From Neorhizobium galegae (lineage in GTDB: Bacteria; Pseudomonadota; Alphaproteobacteria; Rhizobiales; Rhizobiaceae): a stretch of DNA of 64,000 nt. Below are positions 36,922-48,000 of the stretch, piece by piece. The position numbers and the translations under genes were made by a program. The notes under the pieces are model-generated. The model saw only the letters and a list, made by a program, of their open reading frames with translations, searched no databases and was not told the origin of the DNA. The stretch is from positions 186,001 through 250,000 of the forward strand of contig NZ_JAGIPH010000003.1 of assembly GCF_017877135.1 (NCBI RefSeq). The letters run 5' to 3'. Numbering within the stretch: position 1 is the first letter of the stretch; each line of letters starts with the position of its first letter.

Positions 36922-38598
36922 ATGACCCAGGAACCCGCCCAGACCCTTCGTATCGCCTATGCGCAACTCAATCCGACGCTCGGCGATGTCGCCGGCAATC
37001 TGGCGCTCGCCCGCGAGGCGCGTCGCGAGGCGGCGCTTCAGGGCGCCGACCTGATTGTCTTTACCGAGCTGTTTCTCTCCGGCTACCCGCCGGAAGATCT
37101 CGTGCTGAAGCCCGCCTTTCTCAAGGCCTGCTGGGCGGCTCTCGAGACGCTGGTCGAAGATACGAAGGATGGCGGTCCCGGCGTCATCATCGGCCTGCCG
37201 AGGCAGGGCGAAAAGGGCCGGCACAATTCCGCTGCCACCATCGATGGCGGCAGGATCCTTGCGCTGCGCGACAAGATCGACCTGCCCAATTATGGCGAGT
37301 TCGACGAAAAGCGTGTGTTCGACGAAGGCGAAATGCCGGGCCCGGTGAACTTCCGCGGTGTGCGGCTCGGCGTGCCGATCTGCGAGGAAATCTGGAACGA
37401 TCTCGGGGTCTGCGAGACGCTGGCCGAATCGGGCGCCGAGCTTTTGATCGTGCCGAACGGCTCGCCCTACTATCGCGGCAAGCTCGACGTGCGCCATCAG
37501 GTGGCGCTGCGCCAGGTGATAGAAAGCGGCCTGCCGCTGATCTTCGTCAACCAGCTCGGCGGCCAGGACGAACTGGTGTTCGATGGTGCAAGTTTCGGCT
37601 TCAATGCCGACAAGACGCTGGCCTTTCAGATGAGCCAGTTCGAAACGGGGCTGGTGATCGGCGACTGGCACCGCGAGGGCGATACCTGGCGCTCGACATC
37701 GGGCCCGATCCTGCCGATCCCGGAAAAGGAAGAGGCCGACTACCGGGCCTGCCTGCTGGGCTTTCGCGACTATGTGAACAAGAACGGCTTCAAGTCGGTG
37801 GTGCTCGGGCTTTCCGGCGGCATCGATTCGGCCGTCTGCGCGGCCATTGCCGTCGATGCGCTGGGCTCCGAGCGGGTGCGCACCGTGATGCTGCCCTATC
37901 GCTATACGTCGGAAGACAGCTTCAAGGATGCCGCCGATTGTGCCAATGCGCTCGGCTGCCGCTATGACATCGTGCCGATCTCCGAGCCGGTCGAGGGTTT
38001 TCTCTCAGCCCTGTCTGATACGTTCGAGGGCACCGAAGAGGGCATCACCGAGGAAAACCTGCAGAGCCGCACGCGTGGCACCATCCTGATGGCGATCTCC
38101 AACAAGTTCGGCGCCATGGTGGTGACGACCGGCAACAAGTCGGAAATGTCGGTCGGCTATGCCACGCTCTATGGCGACATGAACGGCGGCTTCAACCCGA
38201 TCAAGGACCTCTACAAGATGCAGGTCTACGCCATTGCCGAATGGCGCAACCGGCATGTTCCGGCTGGCGCGCTTGGGCCGGGCGGCGAGGTCATCCCACA
38301 CAACATCATCGCAAAGGCGCCGTCGGCGGAACTGCGCCCCAACCAGACCGACCAGGATTCGCTGCCGCCCTATCCGGTGCTGGATGATATTCTGGAATGC
38401 CTGGTGGAAGGCGAGATGGGCACGGATGACGTCGTGGCGCGCGGCCATGACGTGGCGACCGTCCACCGCATCGAGCATTTGCTCTATCTTGCCGAATACA
38501 AGCGCCGCCAGTCGGCGCCGGGCGTCAAGATCACCAAGAAGAACTTTGGCCGCGACCGGCGCTACCCGATCACAAACCGATTCCGCGACCGCGCCTAA
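36922..38598 (+). CDS. nadE: Glutamine-dependent NAD+ synthetase
   Basis: 558 residues, two domains. The N-terminal nitrilase-like glutaminase has Glu49 (FTELFLSG), Lys118 (LRDKIDLPNYGEFDE) and Cys154 (VPICEEIW). The C-terminal synthetase carries the PP-loop LSGGIDSA at about residue 297 and TTGNKSEMSVGY. It amidates deamido-NAD with ammonia tunnelled from glutamine, the last step of NAD synthesis. The length fits the bacterial two-domain form. A 7-bp inverted repeat (38608-38631, no T run) follows the stop. Confidence 0.95.
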   Translation: MTQEPAQTLRIAYAQLNPTLGDVAGNLALAREARREAALQGADLIVFTELFLSGYPPEDLVLKPAFLKACWAALETLVEDTKDGGPGVIIGLPRQGEKGRHNSAATIDGGRILALRDKIDLPNYGEFDEKRVFDEGEMPGPVNFRGVRLGVPICEEIWNDLGVCETLAESGAELLIVPNGSPYYRGKLDVRHQVALRQVIESGLPLIFVNQLGGQDELVFDGASFGFNADKTLAFQMSQFETGLVIGDWHREGDTWRSTSGPILPIPEKEEADYRACLLGFRDYVNKNGFKSVVLGLSGGIDSAVCAAIAVDALGSERVRTVMLPYRYTSEDSFKDAADCANALGCRYDIVPISEPVEGFLSALSDTFEGTEEGITEENLQSRTRGTILMAISNKFGAMVVTTGNKSEMSVGYATLYGDMNGGFNPIKDLYKMQVYAIAEWRNRHVPAGALGPGGEVIPHNIIAKAPSAELRPNQTDQDSLPPYPVLDDILECLVEGEMGTDDVVARGHDVATVHRIEHLLYLAEYKRRQSAPGVKITKKNFGRDRRYPITNRFRDRA

Positions 38599-38693
38599 CC
38601 TGTTGACCTCTCTGTACTCATAAGCAGAGAGACGAGTTCGCGTCCCCAAAATTCTGCTGATGTCGTGCCGGTCATTTTTCCTGGAGAGCCACC

Positions 38694-40222
<1,529 letters not shown>

Positions 40223-40243
40223 ACGATTGTCGGATCTTGCCGC

Positions 40244-40945
40244 TCACTGCGTGGGCTGCGCACCCGGCATCTTGGGATGGGCCAGATCGATCTTTTCGTC
40301 TGGAAAGAACATCGGTCCCACCATGCGCACGGGTTTGGACGGATCCCAGTCGCGTTCCGGTGGCCCCTGCGGGCGCGCGGCCTGCAAGGGCTCGATCTTC
40401 GACTGCAGGCTGAGGATGGACGAGGAACCCGACAGACCTGCCCCCGGGATTGCAGAGGGCGTTGACGGCACCTGCGGCAGGACGGCGGGGCGCGGTGCGA
40501 GCCTCTCCTGCTCGACGGCGGCATAATCGATTTCACCACAGCGCAGGCTGAGCATCTCGGCGCGGATATCGTCCTCGCTGCGCTGGGGAGCCGAAACCAC
40601 ACTCATCTGGCCTTGCCGACGGGCAATCATGGCGCGCCGGTTGGTCTCCATGGCCGACAGGGCATCGTTGAGCGCGATGCAGGGGTCCGGCGCGCCGTTC
40701 TGAAAGGTGACGATGCTGCCGGTGCGGCAGCGCAGCTCCTGCATTTCCAGGCGGACGTTGCGGATTTCACGGTTCTGGGCCGCAAGCAACTGTGGAAAGC
40801 CGCGACCTGTGTCAGGCGCGCCGACCGTCGAGGGTGTCGCGGCAAGTTTTCGCCCAAGCGTCAGGCATCGTTCGACATTCTCCGCGGCATGCGTGACCGC
40901 AGGCACGAGGAGAAATACGGTGGTCAGCAGCGATGGAATTCGCAT
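40244..40945 (-). CDS. Secreted hypothetical protein
   Basis: 233 residues. The signal peptide ends near VTHAAEN. The mature part begins with a Cys (VERCLTLGRKLAA) and a helical segment, LLAAQNREIRNVRLEMQELRC, followed by ALNDALSAMETNRRAMIAR. It has four Cys, which could form disulfides. The second half is Pro-rich and has no recognisable domain. The N-terminal pattern is faintly like DUF2865 proteins of rhizobia, but I would not assign it. Single gene, convergent with bluB. Confidence 0.65.
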   Translation of the reverse strand: MRIPSLLTTVFLLVPAVTHAAENVERCLTLGRKLAATPSTVGAPDTGRGFPQLLAAQNREIRNVRLEMQELRCRTGSIVTFQNGAPDPCIALNDALSAMETNRRAMIARRQGQMSVVSAPQRSEDDIRAEMLSLRCGEIDYAAVEQERLAPRPAVLPQVPSTPSAIPGAGLSGSSSILSLQSKIEPLQAARPQGPPERDWDPSKPVRMVGPMFFPDEKIDLAHPKMPGAQPTQ

Positions 40946-41044
40946 CGAAAGCGTCCGGCGATGGCACAGAGCCTGAGGCGGCGGAATGCCGCTTCAGGTT
41001 CAGACTGTGGTAGATCACCGCAAAATCTAGCGCACGATTTTAGT

Positions 41045-43375
41045 TTAGCCAGAGGTGACGGCAAAGTCCGCATGCGAGGCTTCCACCACGGCAAGCGCTG
41101 CCATGTTGACGACGCCGCGCGAGGTGACAGAGGTCGACAGGATATGCGCCGGCTGGGCCGCCCCGAGCAGGATCGGGCCGACATGCAGCGCATCCATCAT
41201 GGTGCGGGCGATGCCGAGCGAGATATTGGCCGCATCGAGGTTCGGGAAGACCAGCAGATTGGCTTCGCCGACCAGGCTGCTGTCCGGCAGCGCGCGCTTG
41301 CGCAACTGCTCCGACAGCGCCGAGCCGGCCTGCATTTCACCGTCTACTTCCAGATCCGGCGCCCGCTGGCGGATGATCTGCAGGGCTGCCCGCATCTTGG
41401 TGGCGCTTTCGGAATTGCGCGAACCAAAATTCGAGTGGCAGATCAGGGCAGCCTTCGGCGTGATGCCGAAGCGGCGGATTTCCTGCGCGGCGAGCACCGT
41501 GATTTCTGCGATCTCTTCCTGCGTCGGGTTGTAGTTGACGAAGGTGTCGGTGAAGAAGACCGGCCCTTTCTGGGTGATCAGCAGGCTCAGGCTTGAAAAG
41601 GCGCACACGCCCTTCTGCTTGCCGATGATCTGGCCGACATCCTTGAGGTGGCGGTCGAAGCGACCTTCGACGCCGCAGATCAGCGCATCCGCCTCGCCAC
41701 GCTTCACCGAGAGGGCGCCAATGACGGTGTTGTTGGTGCGAACGATGGTGCGGGCCGCTTCCGGATTGATGCCGGCCCGGCCGACAAGCGCGACATAATC
41801 ATCGACGTAATCGCGGTAGCGCGGATCGTCTTCCGGATTGACCACGGCAAAATCGACATTCGGGCGAATACGGATGCCGAAACGCTTCAGGCGTGCCTCG
41901 ATGACGGAGGGACGACCGATCAGGATCGGCACGCCGGTCTTTTCCTCAAGCAGAACCTGGGCGGCGCGCAGTACGCGCTCGTCTTCGCCTTCGGCAAAGA
42001 TCACGCGGTTCTTTTCCGCCTGCTTGGCGCTGGTGAAGATCGGCTTCATCACGAAGCCCGAGCGCCAGACGAAGCGGTTCAGCTGGTCGAGATAGTGGTC
42101 GAAATCGGCGATCGGACGCGAGGCAACACCGGTTTCGGCGGCAGCCTTGGCAACCGCTGGCGCGATGCGCAGGATGAGTCGCGGATCGAACGGCGAGGGG
42201 ATCAGGTAGTTCGGACCGAAGACCGGCGTTTCGTCGGCATAGGCGCGCGCGGCCACGTCAGAGATTTCCTCGCGGGCAAGGCCGGCGATCGCCTTCACCG
42301 CCGCCATCTTCATTTCTTCGTTGATCGTGGTTGCGCCGCAATCAAGCGCACCGCGGAAGATATAGGGGAAGCAGAGGACGTTGTTGACCTGGTTGGGGAA
42401 ATCCGAACGGCCGGTGCAGATCATCGCATCGGGACGGGCGGCACGCGCCAGTTCCGGCATGATTTCCGGCGTCGGGTTGGCAAGCGCCATGATCAGCGGC
42501 TTTTCCGCCATCTGTTCCAGAAGTTCCGGCTTCAGCACGCCGGCGGCCGACAGGCCGAGGAAGACGTCCGCACCGGCAATCGATTCGGCAAGCACGCGCT
42601 TGTCGCTCTTCTGGGCGTAGATTTCCTTCCACGGATCCATCAGCACGTTGCGGCCGTCATAGACGAGGCCTTCGATATCGTGGACCCAGATGTTTTCGCG
42701 CCGGGCGCCGAGCGAAACGAGAAGGTTGAGACAGGCAAGCGCTGCCGCACCGGCGCCGGAGGTGACGATCTTGACGTCTGCAATCGGCTTGCCGGCGAGT
42801 TCCAGGCCGTTGAGGATGGCCGCCGCCACGATGATGGCCGTGCCATGCTGGTCGTCGTGGAAGACCGGAATGTTCATCTTCTCGCGCAACTGGCGCTCGA
42901 CCTCGAAACATTCCGGCGCCTTGATGTCTTCAAGGTTGATGCCGCCGAAGGTCGGCTCCAGCGCCGAGATGGTGGACACCATGGCCTCCACCGTATCGGC
43001 GGCCACTTCGATGTCGAAGACGTCGATGGCGGCAAACTTCTTGAAGAGAACCGCCTTGCCTTCCATCACCGGCTTGGAAGCGAGCGGCCCGATATTGCCA
43101 AGGCCAAGCACGGCCGTTCCGTTCGACACGACGCCGACGAGGTTGGCACGCGCGGTATATTCGGCTGCCATGTCGGGATTGTCACGAATGGCAAGGCAGG
43201 GTGCGGCCACCCCCGGCGAATAGGCAAGCGCCAGGTCGCGCTGGTTGCCAAGCGGCTTGGTGGCGACGATTTCCAGCTTGCCGGGACGCGGATAGCGGTG
43301 GAAAAACAGTGCCTGCTCATCCAGGTCCGCCTTTGCGGTGTCCTTGTCCACAGGTGTATTGCCCTGCTGCTCCAT
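41045..43375 (-). CDS. maeB: Malic enzyme with C-terminal phosphotransacetylase-like domain
   Basis: 776 residues. The N-terminal malic enzyme domain (~1-430) has [48 protein letters not shown] and [15 protein letters not shown] as the NAD(P) site. The C-terminal ~330 residues resemble phosphotransacetylase ([18 protein letters not shown]). The C-terminal part is regulatory, not catalytic, in studied homologues. The enzyme decarboxylates malate to pyruvate; rhizobia have NAD- (DME) and NADP-dependent (TME) versions of this architecture, which I cannot separate by eye. The start is the ATG at 43375, 7 bases after AGGAG; an ATG two codons earlier overlaps that site. Confidence 0.93.
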   Translation of the reverse strand: MEQQGNTPVDKDTAKADLDEQALFFHRYPRPGKLEIVATKPLGNQRDLALAYSPGVAAPCLAIRDNPDMAAEYTARANLVGVVSNGTAVLGLGNIGPLASKPVMEGKAVLFKKFAAIDVFDIEVAADTVEAMVSTISALEPTFGGINLEDIKAPECFEVERQLREKMNIPVFHDDQHGTAIIVAAAILNGLELAGKPIADVKIVTSGAGAAALACLNLLVSLGARRENIWVHDIEGLVYDGRNVLMDPWKEIYAQKSDKRVLAESIAGADVFLGLSAAGVLKPELLEQMAEKPLIMALANPTPEIMPELARAARPDAMICTGRSDFPNQVNNVLCFPYIFRGALDCGATTINEEMKMAAVKAIAGLAREEISDVAARAYADETPVFGPNYLIPSPFDPRLILRIAPAVAKAAAETGVASRPIADFDHYLDQLNRFVWRSGFVMKPIFTSAKQAEKNRVIFAEGEDERVLRAAQVLLEEKTGVPILIGRPSVIEARLKRFGIRIRPNVDFAVVNPEDDPRYRDYVDDYVALVGRAGINPEAARTIVRTNNTVIGALSVKRGEADALICGVEGRFDRHLKDVGQIIGKQKGVCAFSSLSLLITQKGPVFFTDTFVNYNPTQEEIAEITVLAAQEIRRFGITPKAALICHSNFGSRNSESATKMRAALQIIRQRAPDLEVDGEMQAGSALSEQLRKRALPDSSLVGEANLLVFPNLDAANISLGIARTMMDALHVGPILLGAAQPAHILSTSVTSRGVVNMAALAVVEASHADFAVTSG

Positions 43376-43599
43376 CGCCATTCTCCTATCAGTCTTTTGT
43401 CTTGGTCTGTCTCTTACATCAAACGACGCCGGGGAACAGTAGTGAAATATCGGGGAGGATGACACAAGCCTGTGTCTCTGTTGCCGCATCTACCCGTTTG
43501 CTGGAGCGACGAGGTGCCCAGACCGCCCTGCCTGTCATGTTCCTGAAATACGAGTCTGGTTTGGACAGAGGAGGGCGGTGAGACAAAAAGGTGATCGAC

Positions 43600-44421
43600 A
43601 TGGCAGAGATACTGGAAACCAGACACTTCAGGACCTTGTTCATTTCCGATATCCACCTGGGTTCCAAGGCAGCCAAGACCGATTTCCTTCTGGACTTCCT
43701 GCGCTATCATGAAGCCGACACGATCGTTCTCGTGGGCGATGTGGTGGATGGCTGGCGGCTGAAGCGCAGCTGGTACTGGCCGCAGGGCTGCAATGACGTG
43801 GTGCAGAAACTGCTGCGCAAGGCGCGCAAGGGCACCCGCATCGTCTATATTCCCGGCAATCACGACGAATTCCTGCGCGCCTTTCCCGGCGTTCACTTCG
43901 GCGGCATCGAAGTGGCCGACCGCATGGTCCACGAGGCGGCCGACGGTCGCAAATACCTCGTGCTGCACGGCGACGAATTCGATGTGGTCGTGCGCAACAT
44001 CCGCCTGCTCGCCTATCTCGGCGACTGGGCCTATGATGCGGCCATTGCCATCAATGTCGTGCTGGCCGCGGTGCGCCGGCGCCTCAATCTGCCCTACTGG
44101 TCATTTTCCGCCTGGGCCAAACTGCAGGTCAAACAGGCGGTCAATTTCATCGGCGAATTCCAGAAGGTGGTTGCCGAGGAAGCCCGCCGCAACAATGTCG
44201 ATGGCGTGATCTGCGGCCATATCCATCATGCCGTGATGGAGGACATCGACGGCATCCGCTACATCAACACCGGCGACTGGGTGGAAAGCTGCACGGCGAT
44301 CGTCGAACACAGGGACGGCACGTTCGAGCTGATTTCCTGGCAGCATTCCGGACAGAAGGCGGAAGCGCCGGTTCTGCTGTCGCCCCCCGTTCCGGCAAAG
44401 AGTGACATGCAGGCGGCCTGA
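43600..44421 (+). CDS. LpxH-like metallophosphoesterase (UDP-2,3-diacylglucosamine diphosphatase family)
   Basis: 273 residues. Calcineurin-type metal ligands: SDIHLG, GDVVDGW, GNHDEF, LHGDEFD and CGHIHHA, in the LpxH/YbbF-like order. By family it would hydrolyse UDP-2,3-diacylglucosamine in lipid A synthesis, but many alphaproteobacteria use the unrelated LpxI for that step, so this may have another phosphoester substrate. I chose the ATG at 43600 with AAGG 8 bases upstream; a GTG three codons earlier overlaps it. It is divergent from the malic enzyme and 130 bases ahead of an MFS gene. Confidence 0.8.
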   Translation: MAEILETRHFRTLFISDIHLGSKAAKTDFLLDFLRYHEADTIVLVGDVVDGWRLKRSWYWPQGCNDVVQKLLRKARKGTRIVYIPGNHDEFLRAFPGVHFGGIEVADRMVHEAADGRKYLVLHGDEFDVVVRNIRLLAYLGDWAYDAAIAINVVLAAVRRRLNLPYWSFSAWAKLQVKQAVNFIGEFQKVVAEEARRNNVDGVICGHIHHAVMEDIDGIRYINTGDWVESCTAIVEHRDGTFELISWQHSGQKAEAPVLLSPPVPAKSDMQAA

Positions 44422-44550
44422 AGCGGGGCGGCGACAAGGCTGGTGCGTCTTTGAAGGCGCGGGCGCTGCAAGCCTGTAGCGCCTCTTGCCCGTGCATGGT
44501 AAAGCGATCAAATAACTGACGATTCCCCGATCGCCGCACCCGCCGTCCGC

Positions 44551-45777
44551 ATGGGAGCCCCCGTGGCCCAGGCTGTTTCACCGATTGCCATTCCGCGCCT
44601 GTTTCCCGTTCGCTGTGCGCTGGCCTATGGCGCGGCGCTCGGCGTCAATGGCATTCTCCTGCCGTTTTTTCCGGTCTGGCTGAAATCGCTGGCGCTCACC
44701 GACTGGCAGATCGGCCTTATCCTGTCGCTGCCGATCGTGCTGCGGGTGCTGTCGGCGCCGGTGGCCGGCTTTCTGGCCGATCGGCTGTCGGAACGCGTCC
44801 GCATCCTCCTCTTCTCCGCCATCCTCTCCATCACCACGGCGCTTCTGCTGATGGTGGTCGACGGGTTCTGGATGGTGCTCCTGGTGTTTGGTCTGCAGGG
44901 GGCAGCCTTTGCGCCGTTTACGCCGATCCTGGAAAGCATCACGGTGATGGGCGTGCGCCGCTGGGGTTATCGCTATGGCACGATCAGGGTCTGGGGCTCG
45001 ATCGGCTTTGTGGTAACCACGCTTATCGCCGGCTGGGCGGTGCAGCGTTTTTCCGCATCCATCGTGCCGCTCAGTGCCGCCATCGCCTTTTCGCTGACGC
45101 TCGGCGCGGCCCTCATCGTACCGCGGCTCGGCCGTGCGGTTGCCTCTCCGGCGAAAGCGGATCCGGACAGAGGGCAGGGTGCCGCACGCCGGCGGGCGCT
45201 TCCTGTCGAGCCGGACCTCAACCTTCTGATGATCGGCTGCACGCTGGTCCAATCCACCCACGGCATGTATTACGCGTTTTCCGGCATCCATTGGCAGCAG
45301 CTTGGATTTTCCGGCTCGCAGATCGGCGTCTTATGGTCGGCGGGCGTGGTGGCGGAAATCCTGTTTTTCTTTCTCTCGGGCCTCTTTGCCCGCAAGGTTT
45401 CGCCGATTGCGCTGATGACCTTCGGCTCGGTGGTGGCCGTGCTGCGCTGGCTTCTTTTCGTCCAGCCGCTCGGCTTTGCGGCCGCCACGCTTTTGCAGTG
45501 CAGCCATGCCTTCAGCTTCGCTTTCCTGCATTTCGGCATGCAGCAGAAGATCGTCGAGAGCGTGCATGAAAGCCGGGAATCGACGGTGCAGGGGACCTAT
45601 TTCTTCTATAACGGCGTGTTTCTTGCCGCCTCGACCTTCCTCTCCGGCCTGATCTACAGGGCGCTAGGCCAGAACAGCTATTACCTGATGGCGCTTGTGG
45701 CAGCCGGTGGCCTGGTGCTGACGCTGCTGGCTGCCAGACGCGCACCGTCAGCTGCCGTGGCGAAGAAATCCTGCTGA
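44551..45777 (+). CDS. MFS transporter (MFS_1-like, HcaT/YcaD-related)
   Basis: 408 residues, twelve membrane segments. FPVRCALAYGAALGVNGILLPFFPVWL at the start, a PVAGFLADRLSERVRIL loop, and IRVWGSIGFVVTTLIAG are typical of the LacY/3-phenylpropionate-permease-like group (PF12832). The second half begins LNLLMIGCTLVQSTHGMYYAF. The substrate is unknown. It is preceded by an Ala/Pro-rich gap without a clear ribosome-binding site, so the start is tentative. Same direction as the phosphoesterase gene before it. Confidence 0.85.
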   Translation: MGAPVAQAVSPIAIPRLFPVRCALAYGAALGVNGILLPFFPVWLKSLALTDWQIGLILSLPIVLRVLSAPVAGFLADRLSERVRILLFSAILSITTALLLMVVDGFWMVLLVFGLQGAAFAPFTPILESITVMGVRRWGYRYGTIRVWGSIGFVVTTLIAGWAVQRFSASIVPLSAAIAFSLTLGAALIVPRLGRAVASPAKADPDRGQGAARRRALPVEPDLNLLMIGCTLVQSTHGMYYAFSGIHWQQLGFSGSQIGVLWSAGVVAEILFFFLSGLFARKVSPIALMTFGSVVAVLRWLLFVQPLGFAAATLLQCSHAFSFAFLHFGMQQKIVESVHESRESTVQGTYFFYNGVFLAASTFLSGLIYRALGQNSYYLMALVAAGGLVLTLLAARRAPSAAVAKKSC

Positions 45778-45986
45778 TGAGCGCGGGGGACTTCAACACC
45801 CGACAGGATCGCGCCGGCACGCGCCTGTCTTGCCCTTTGGGGGACTTGCCCGGAATGCAGAAACGATCTGTGGCTTTGAGGTTACGGCCCAACCTTTTTG
45901 CCGATTGGCGGCATGGCAATTCCCACCGCTGCGGCTATATTGCGGCTCTTAACCGCGGGATCAACCGTGCGTTCGAGCAGTAACAG

Positions 45987-47150
45987 ATGCCCATGAAGCC
46001 GAAGCCCGTCGACGACCGGTCCGCCACAATCGAAAAAGATGAAACTGCTGGCGAGGGGCAACGCTATCTCCTGTCGGGGGACTGGCGCAACCGTGGCATT
46101 GCCGGGGTCCTGAAAGATCTTTCGGCGCTGGAGCAGGAAACCGCAGGCGGCAGGCTGGAGATCGATGTCTCGGCGATCGAGCAGGTGGATACCTCGGGTG
46201 GCTGGCTCATTCGGCGGCTGATCAATGCGCGCCGCGCGCACGGCGCCGATGCCGTCGTGGTCGGGGCAAGCGAGCAGCTGAAGGAACTGCTCGACGTCAT
46301 GCCGCAGGAAACGCCGGCGCCGCCTGCCAAGACCGCCGCCAATGCCTCCCTGTTTGAACGCGCATTTACGCCGCCCGGTCGTGCCGTGGTGGAACTGTGG
46401 CAGGATGCGGTGGCCGCAATGAACATCCTGGGCTCTGCCGTTGGCGGTGCACAGCTGAAGCTTGGCCGCGGCACCGGAATTTCGCCGGCCTCCGTCGTCA
46501 CCCATATTGACCGGATGGGCGTGCGCGCCGTGCCGATCATCATGCTGATGTCATTTCTGATCGGCGCCATCATTGCCCAGCAGGGCGCCTTCCAGCTGCG
46601 TTATTTCGGCGCTGAACTGTTCGTCGTGGATCTCGTCGGCATCCTGCAGCTGCGCGAAATCGGCGTGCTGTTGACCGCCATCATGATTGCCGGCCGCTCC
46701 GGCAGCGCGATCACCGCCGAAATCGGCTCGATGAAGATGCGCGAGGAAATCGACGCGCTCACCGTCATCGGTCTCAATCCAGTCGGCGTCCTGGTCTTCC
46801 CGCGACTGGTGGCGCTGACCATTGCGCTGCCGCTTTTGACCATCGTGGCGAATTTTTCCGCGCTTTTTGGCGCCGCAATCGTGGTATGGCTGTATTCGGG
46901 CATCACTTTCGAGACCTTTCTCGGCCGCCTGCACGAGGCTGTCGAATATTCGTCCGTCGCGTCCGGCATGATCAAGGCGCCGTTCATGGCGCTTGCCATC
47001 GGCATCGTGTCGGCCGTCGAGGGGATGAAGGTGGGCGGTAGCGCCGAATCGCTCGGCGCCCATGTCACAGCTGCCGTGGTGAAGTCCATCTTCGTGGTCA
47101 TCCTGATGGATGCGATTTTTGCAATCTTCTACTCCGCAATCGATTTTTAG
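45987..47150 (+). CDS. mlaE: MlaE-type lipid ABC transporter permease with N-terminal STAS domain
   Basis: 387 residues. Residues ~25-110 form a STAS-like domain (RLEIDVSAIEQVDTSGGWLIRRL), the job done by separate MlaB in E. coli. After a linker come the MlaE membrane segments, with GAIIAQQGAFQLRYFGAELFVVDLV and IMIAGRSGSAITAEIGSMK, the conserved family core. It is the membrane subunit of a phospholipid/lipid transporter between inner and outer membranes. First gene of the operon mlaE-mlaF-mlaD-lipoprotein. The stop is 1 base from the nearest mlaF start codon. Confidence 0.92.
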   Translation: MPMKPKPVDDRSATIEKDETAGEGQRYLLSGDWRNRGIAGVLKDLSALEQETAGGRLEIDVSAIEQVDTSGGWLIRRLINARRAHGADAVVVGASEQLKELLDVMPQETPAPPAKTAANASLFERAFTPPGRAVVELWQDAVAAMNILGSAVGGAQLKLGRGTGISPASVVTHIDRMGVRAVPIIMLMSFLIGAIIAQQGAFQLRYFGAELFVVDLVGILQLREIGVLLTAIMIAGRSGSAITAEIGSMKMREEIDALTVIGLNPVGVLVFPRLVALTIALPLLTIVANFSALFGAAIVVWLYSGITFETFLGRLHEAVEYSSVASGMIKAPFMALAIGIVSAVEGMKVGGSAESLGAHVTAAVVKSIFVVILMDAIFAIFYSAIDF

Positions 47151-47157
47151 GATGGGT

Positions 47158-47997
47158 ATGGCCGTTCAGGACACTGTGATTGATGAGATCGAGCATCCGG
47201 AGCCCGGGAGCGTCATCCTGTCCGTGCGCGACCTCACGGTGGCCTTCGGATCAAAGACCGTGCTGGAAAACCTCGATCTCGATATCTATCGCGGCGAAAT
47301 TCTGGGCTTTGTCGGCGCATCGGGCACCGGAAAATCGGTGCTGATGCGCACAGTTCTGCGGCTTTTGCCGCACCGGTCCGGTTCGATCAAAATCCTCGGC
47401 GTCGATTACGAGAAAGCCGACGACCGTCAGCGCATGGCGCTCGACATGCAGCTGGGCGTTCTCTTCCAGCAGGGTGCGCTGTTTTCCTCGCTGACGGTGA
47501 AGGAGAACATCCAGCTGCCGATGCGCGAATATCTCGACCTGCCGCAGGCGCTGATGGATGAACTCGCCTATCTGAAGATCGAGATGGTGGGGCTTGCCGC
47601 CGATGCGGCGGACAAATACCCGTCTGAACTCTCCGGCGGCATGATCAAGCGGGCCGCCCTTGCGCGCGCGCTGGCGCTGGATCCGGCGCTGGTCTTTCTC
47701 GATGAACCGACATCCGGCCTTGATCCGATCGGGGCCGCCGAATTCGACATGCTGATTGCAAAGCTGCGTGATACGCTGGGCCTTACCGTCTACATGGTCA
47801 CCCACGACCTCGACAGCCTGTTTTCCGTCTGCGACCGCATCGCGGTGCTCGGGCAGAAGCGGGTTCTGGTGGAGGGAACGCTGGACGACATGCTGGCCTG
47901 CGACGATGCGTGGGTCCAGTCCTATTTTCGCGGAAAGCGGGCCCGGTCCATCGTCACCGACGACGGCGCAACCGGCACAGTGCCAGGAAAGTCTTAA
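47158..47997 (+). CDS. mlaF: Mla-type lipid ABC transporter, ATP-binding protein
   Basis: 279 residues. Walker A GASGTGKSVL (the Val after Ser is typical of MlaF), Q-loop VLFQQGALFSSLTV, signature LSGGMIKRAALARALALDP with the MlaF-type Met, Walker B LVFLDEPTSGLDPI, switch His VTHDLDSLF. It couples ATP hydrolysis to lipid movement with MlaE. The ATG at 47158 is preceded by AGGA; another ATG at 47152 is too close to it. It is 3 bases before mlaD. Confidence 0.93.
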   Translation: MAVQDTVIDEIEHPEPGSVILSVRDLTVAFGSKTVLENLDLDIYRGEILGFVGASGTGKSVLMRTVLRLLPHRSGSIKILGVDYEKADDRQRMALDMQLGVLFQQGALFSSLTVKENIQLPMREYLDLPQALMDELAYLKIEMVGLAADAADKYPSELSGGMIKRAALARALALDPALVFLDEPTSGLDPIGAAEFDMLIAKLRDTLGLTVYMVTHDLDSLFSVCDRIAVLGQKRVLVEGTLDDMLACDDAWVQSYFRGKRARSIVTDDGATGTVPGKS

Positions 47998-48000
47998 GCC

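Noticed and set aside
38608..38631. Hairpin CTCTCTG/CAGAGAG after nadE as a terminator
   Set aside because: The 7-bp stem is AT-balanced and no T run follows; it is mentioned with nadE only.
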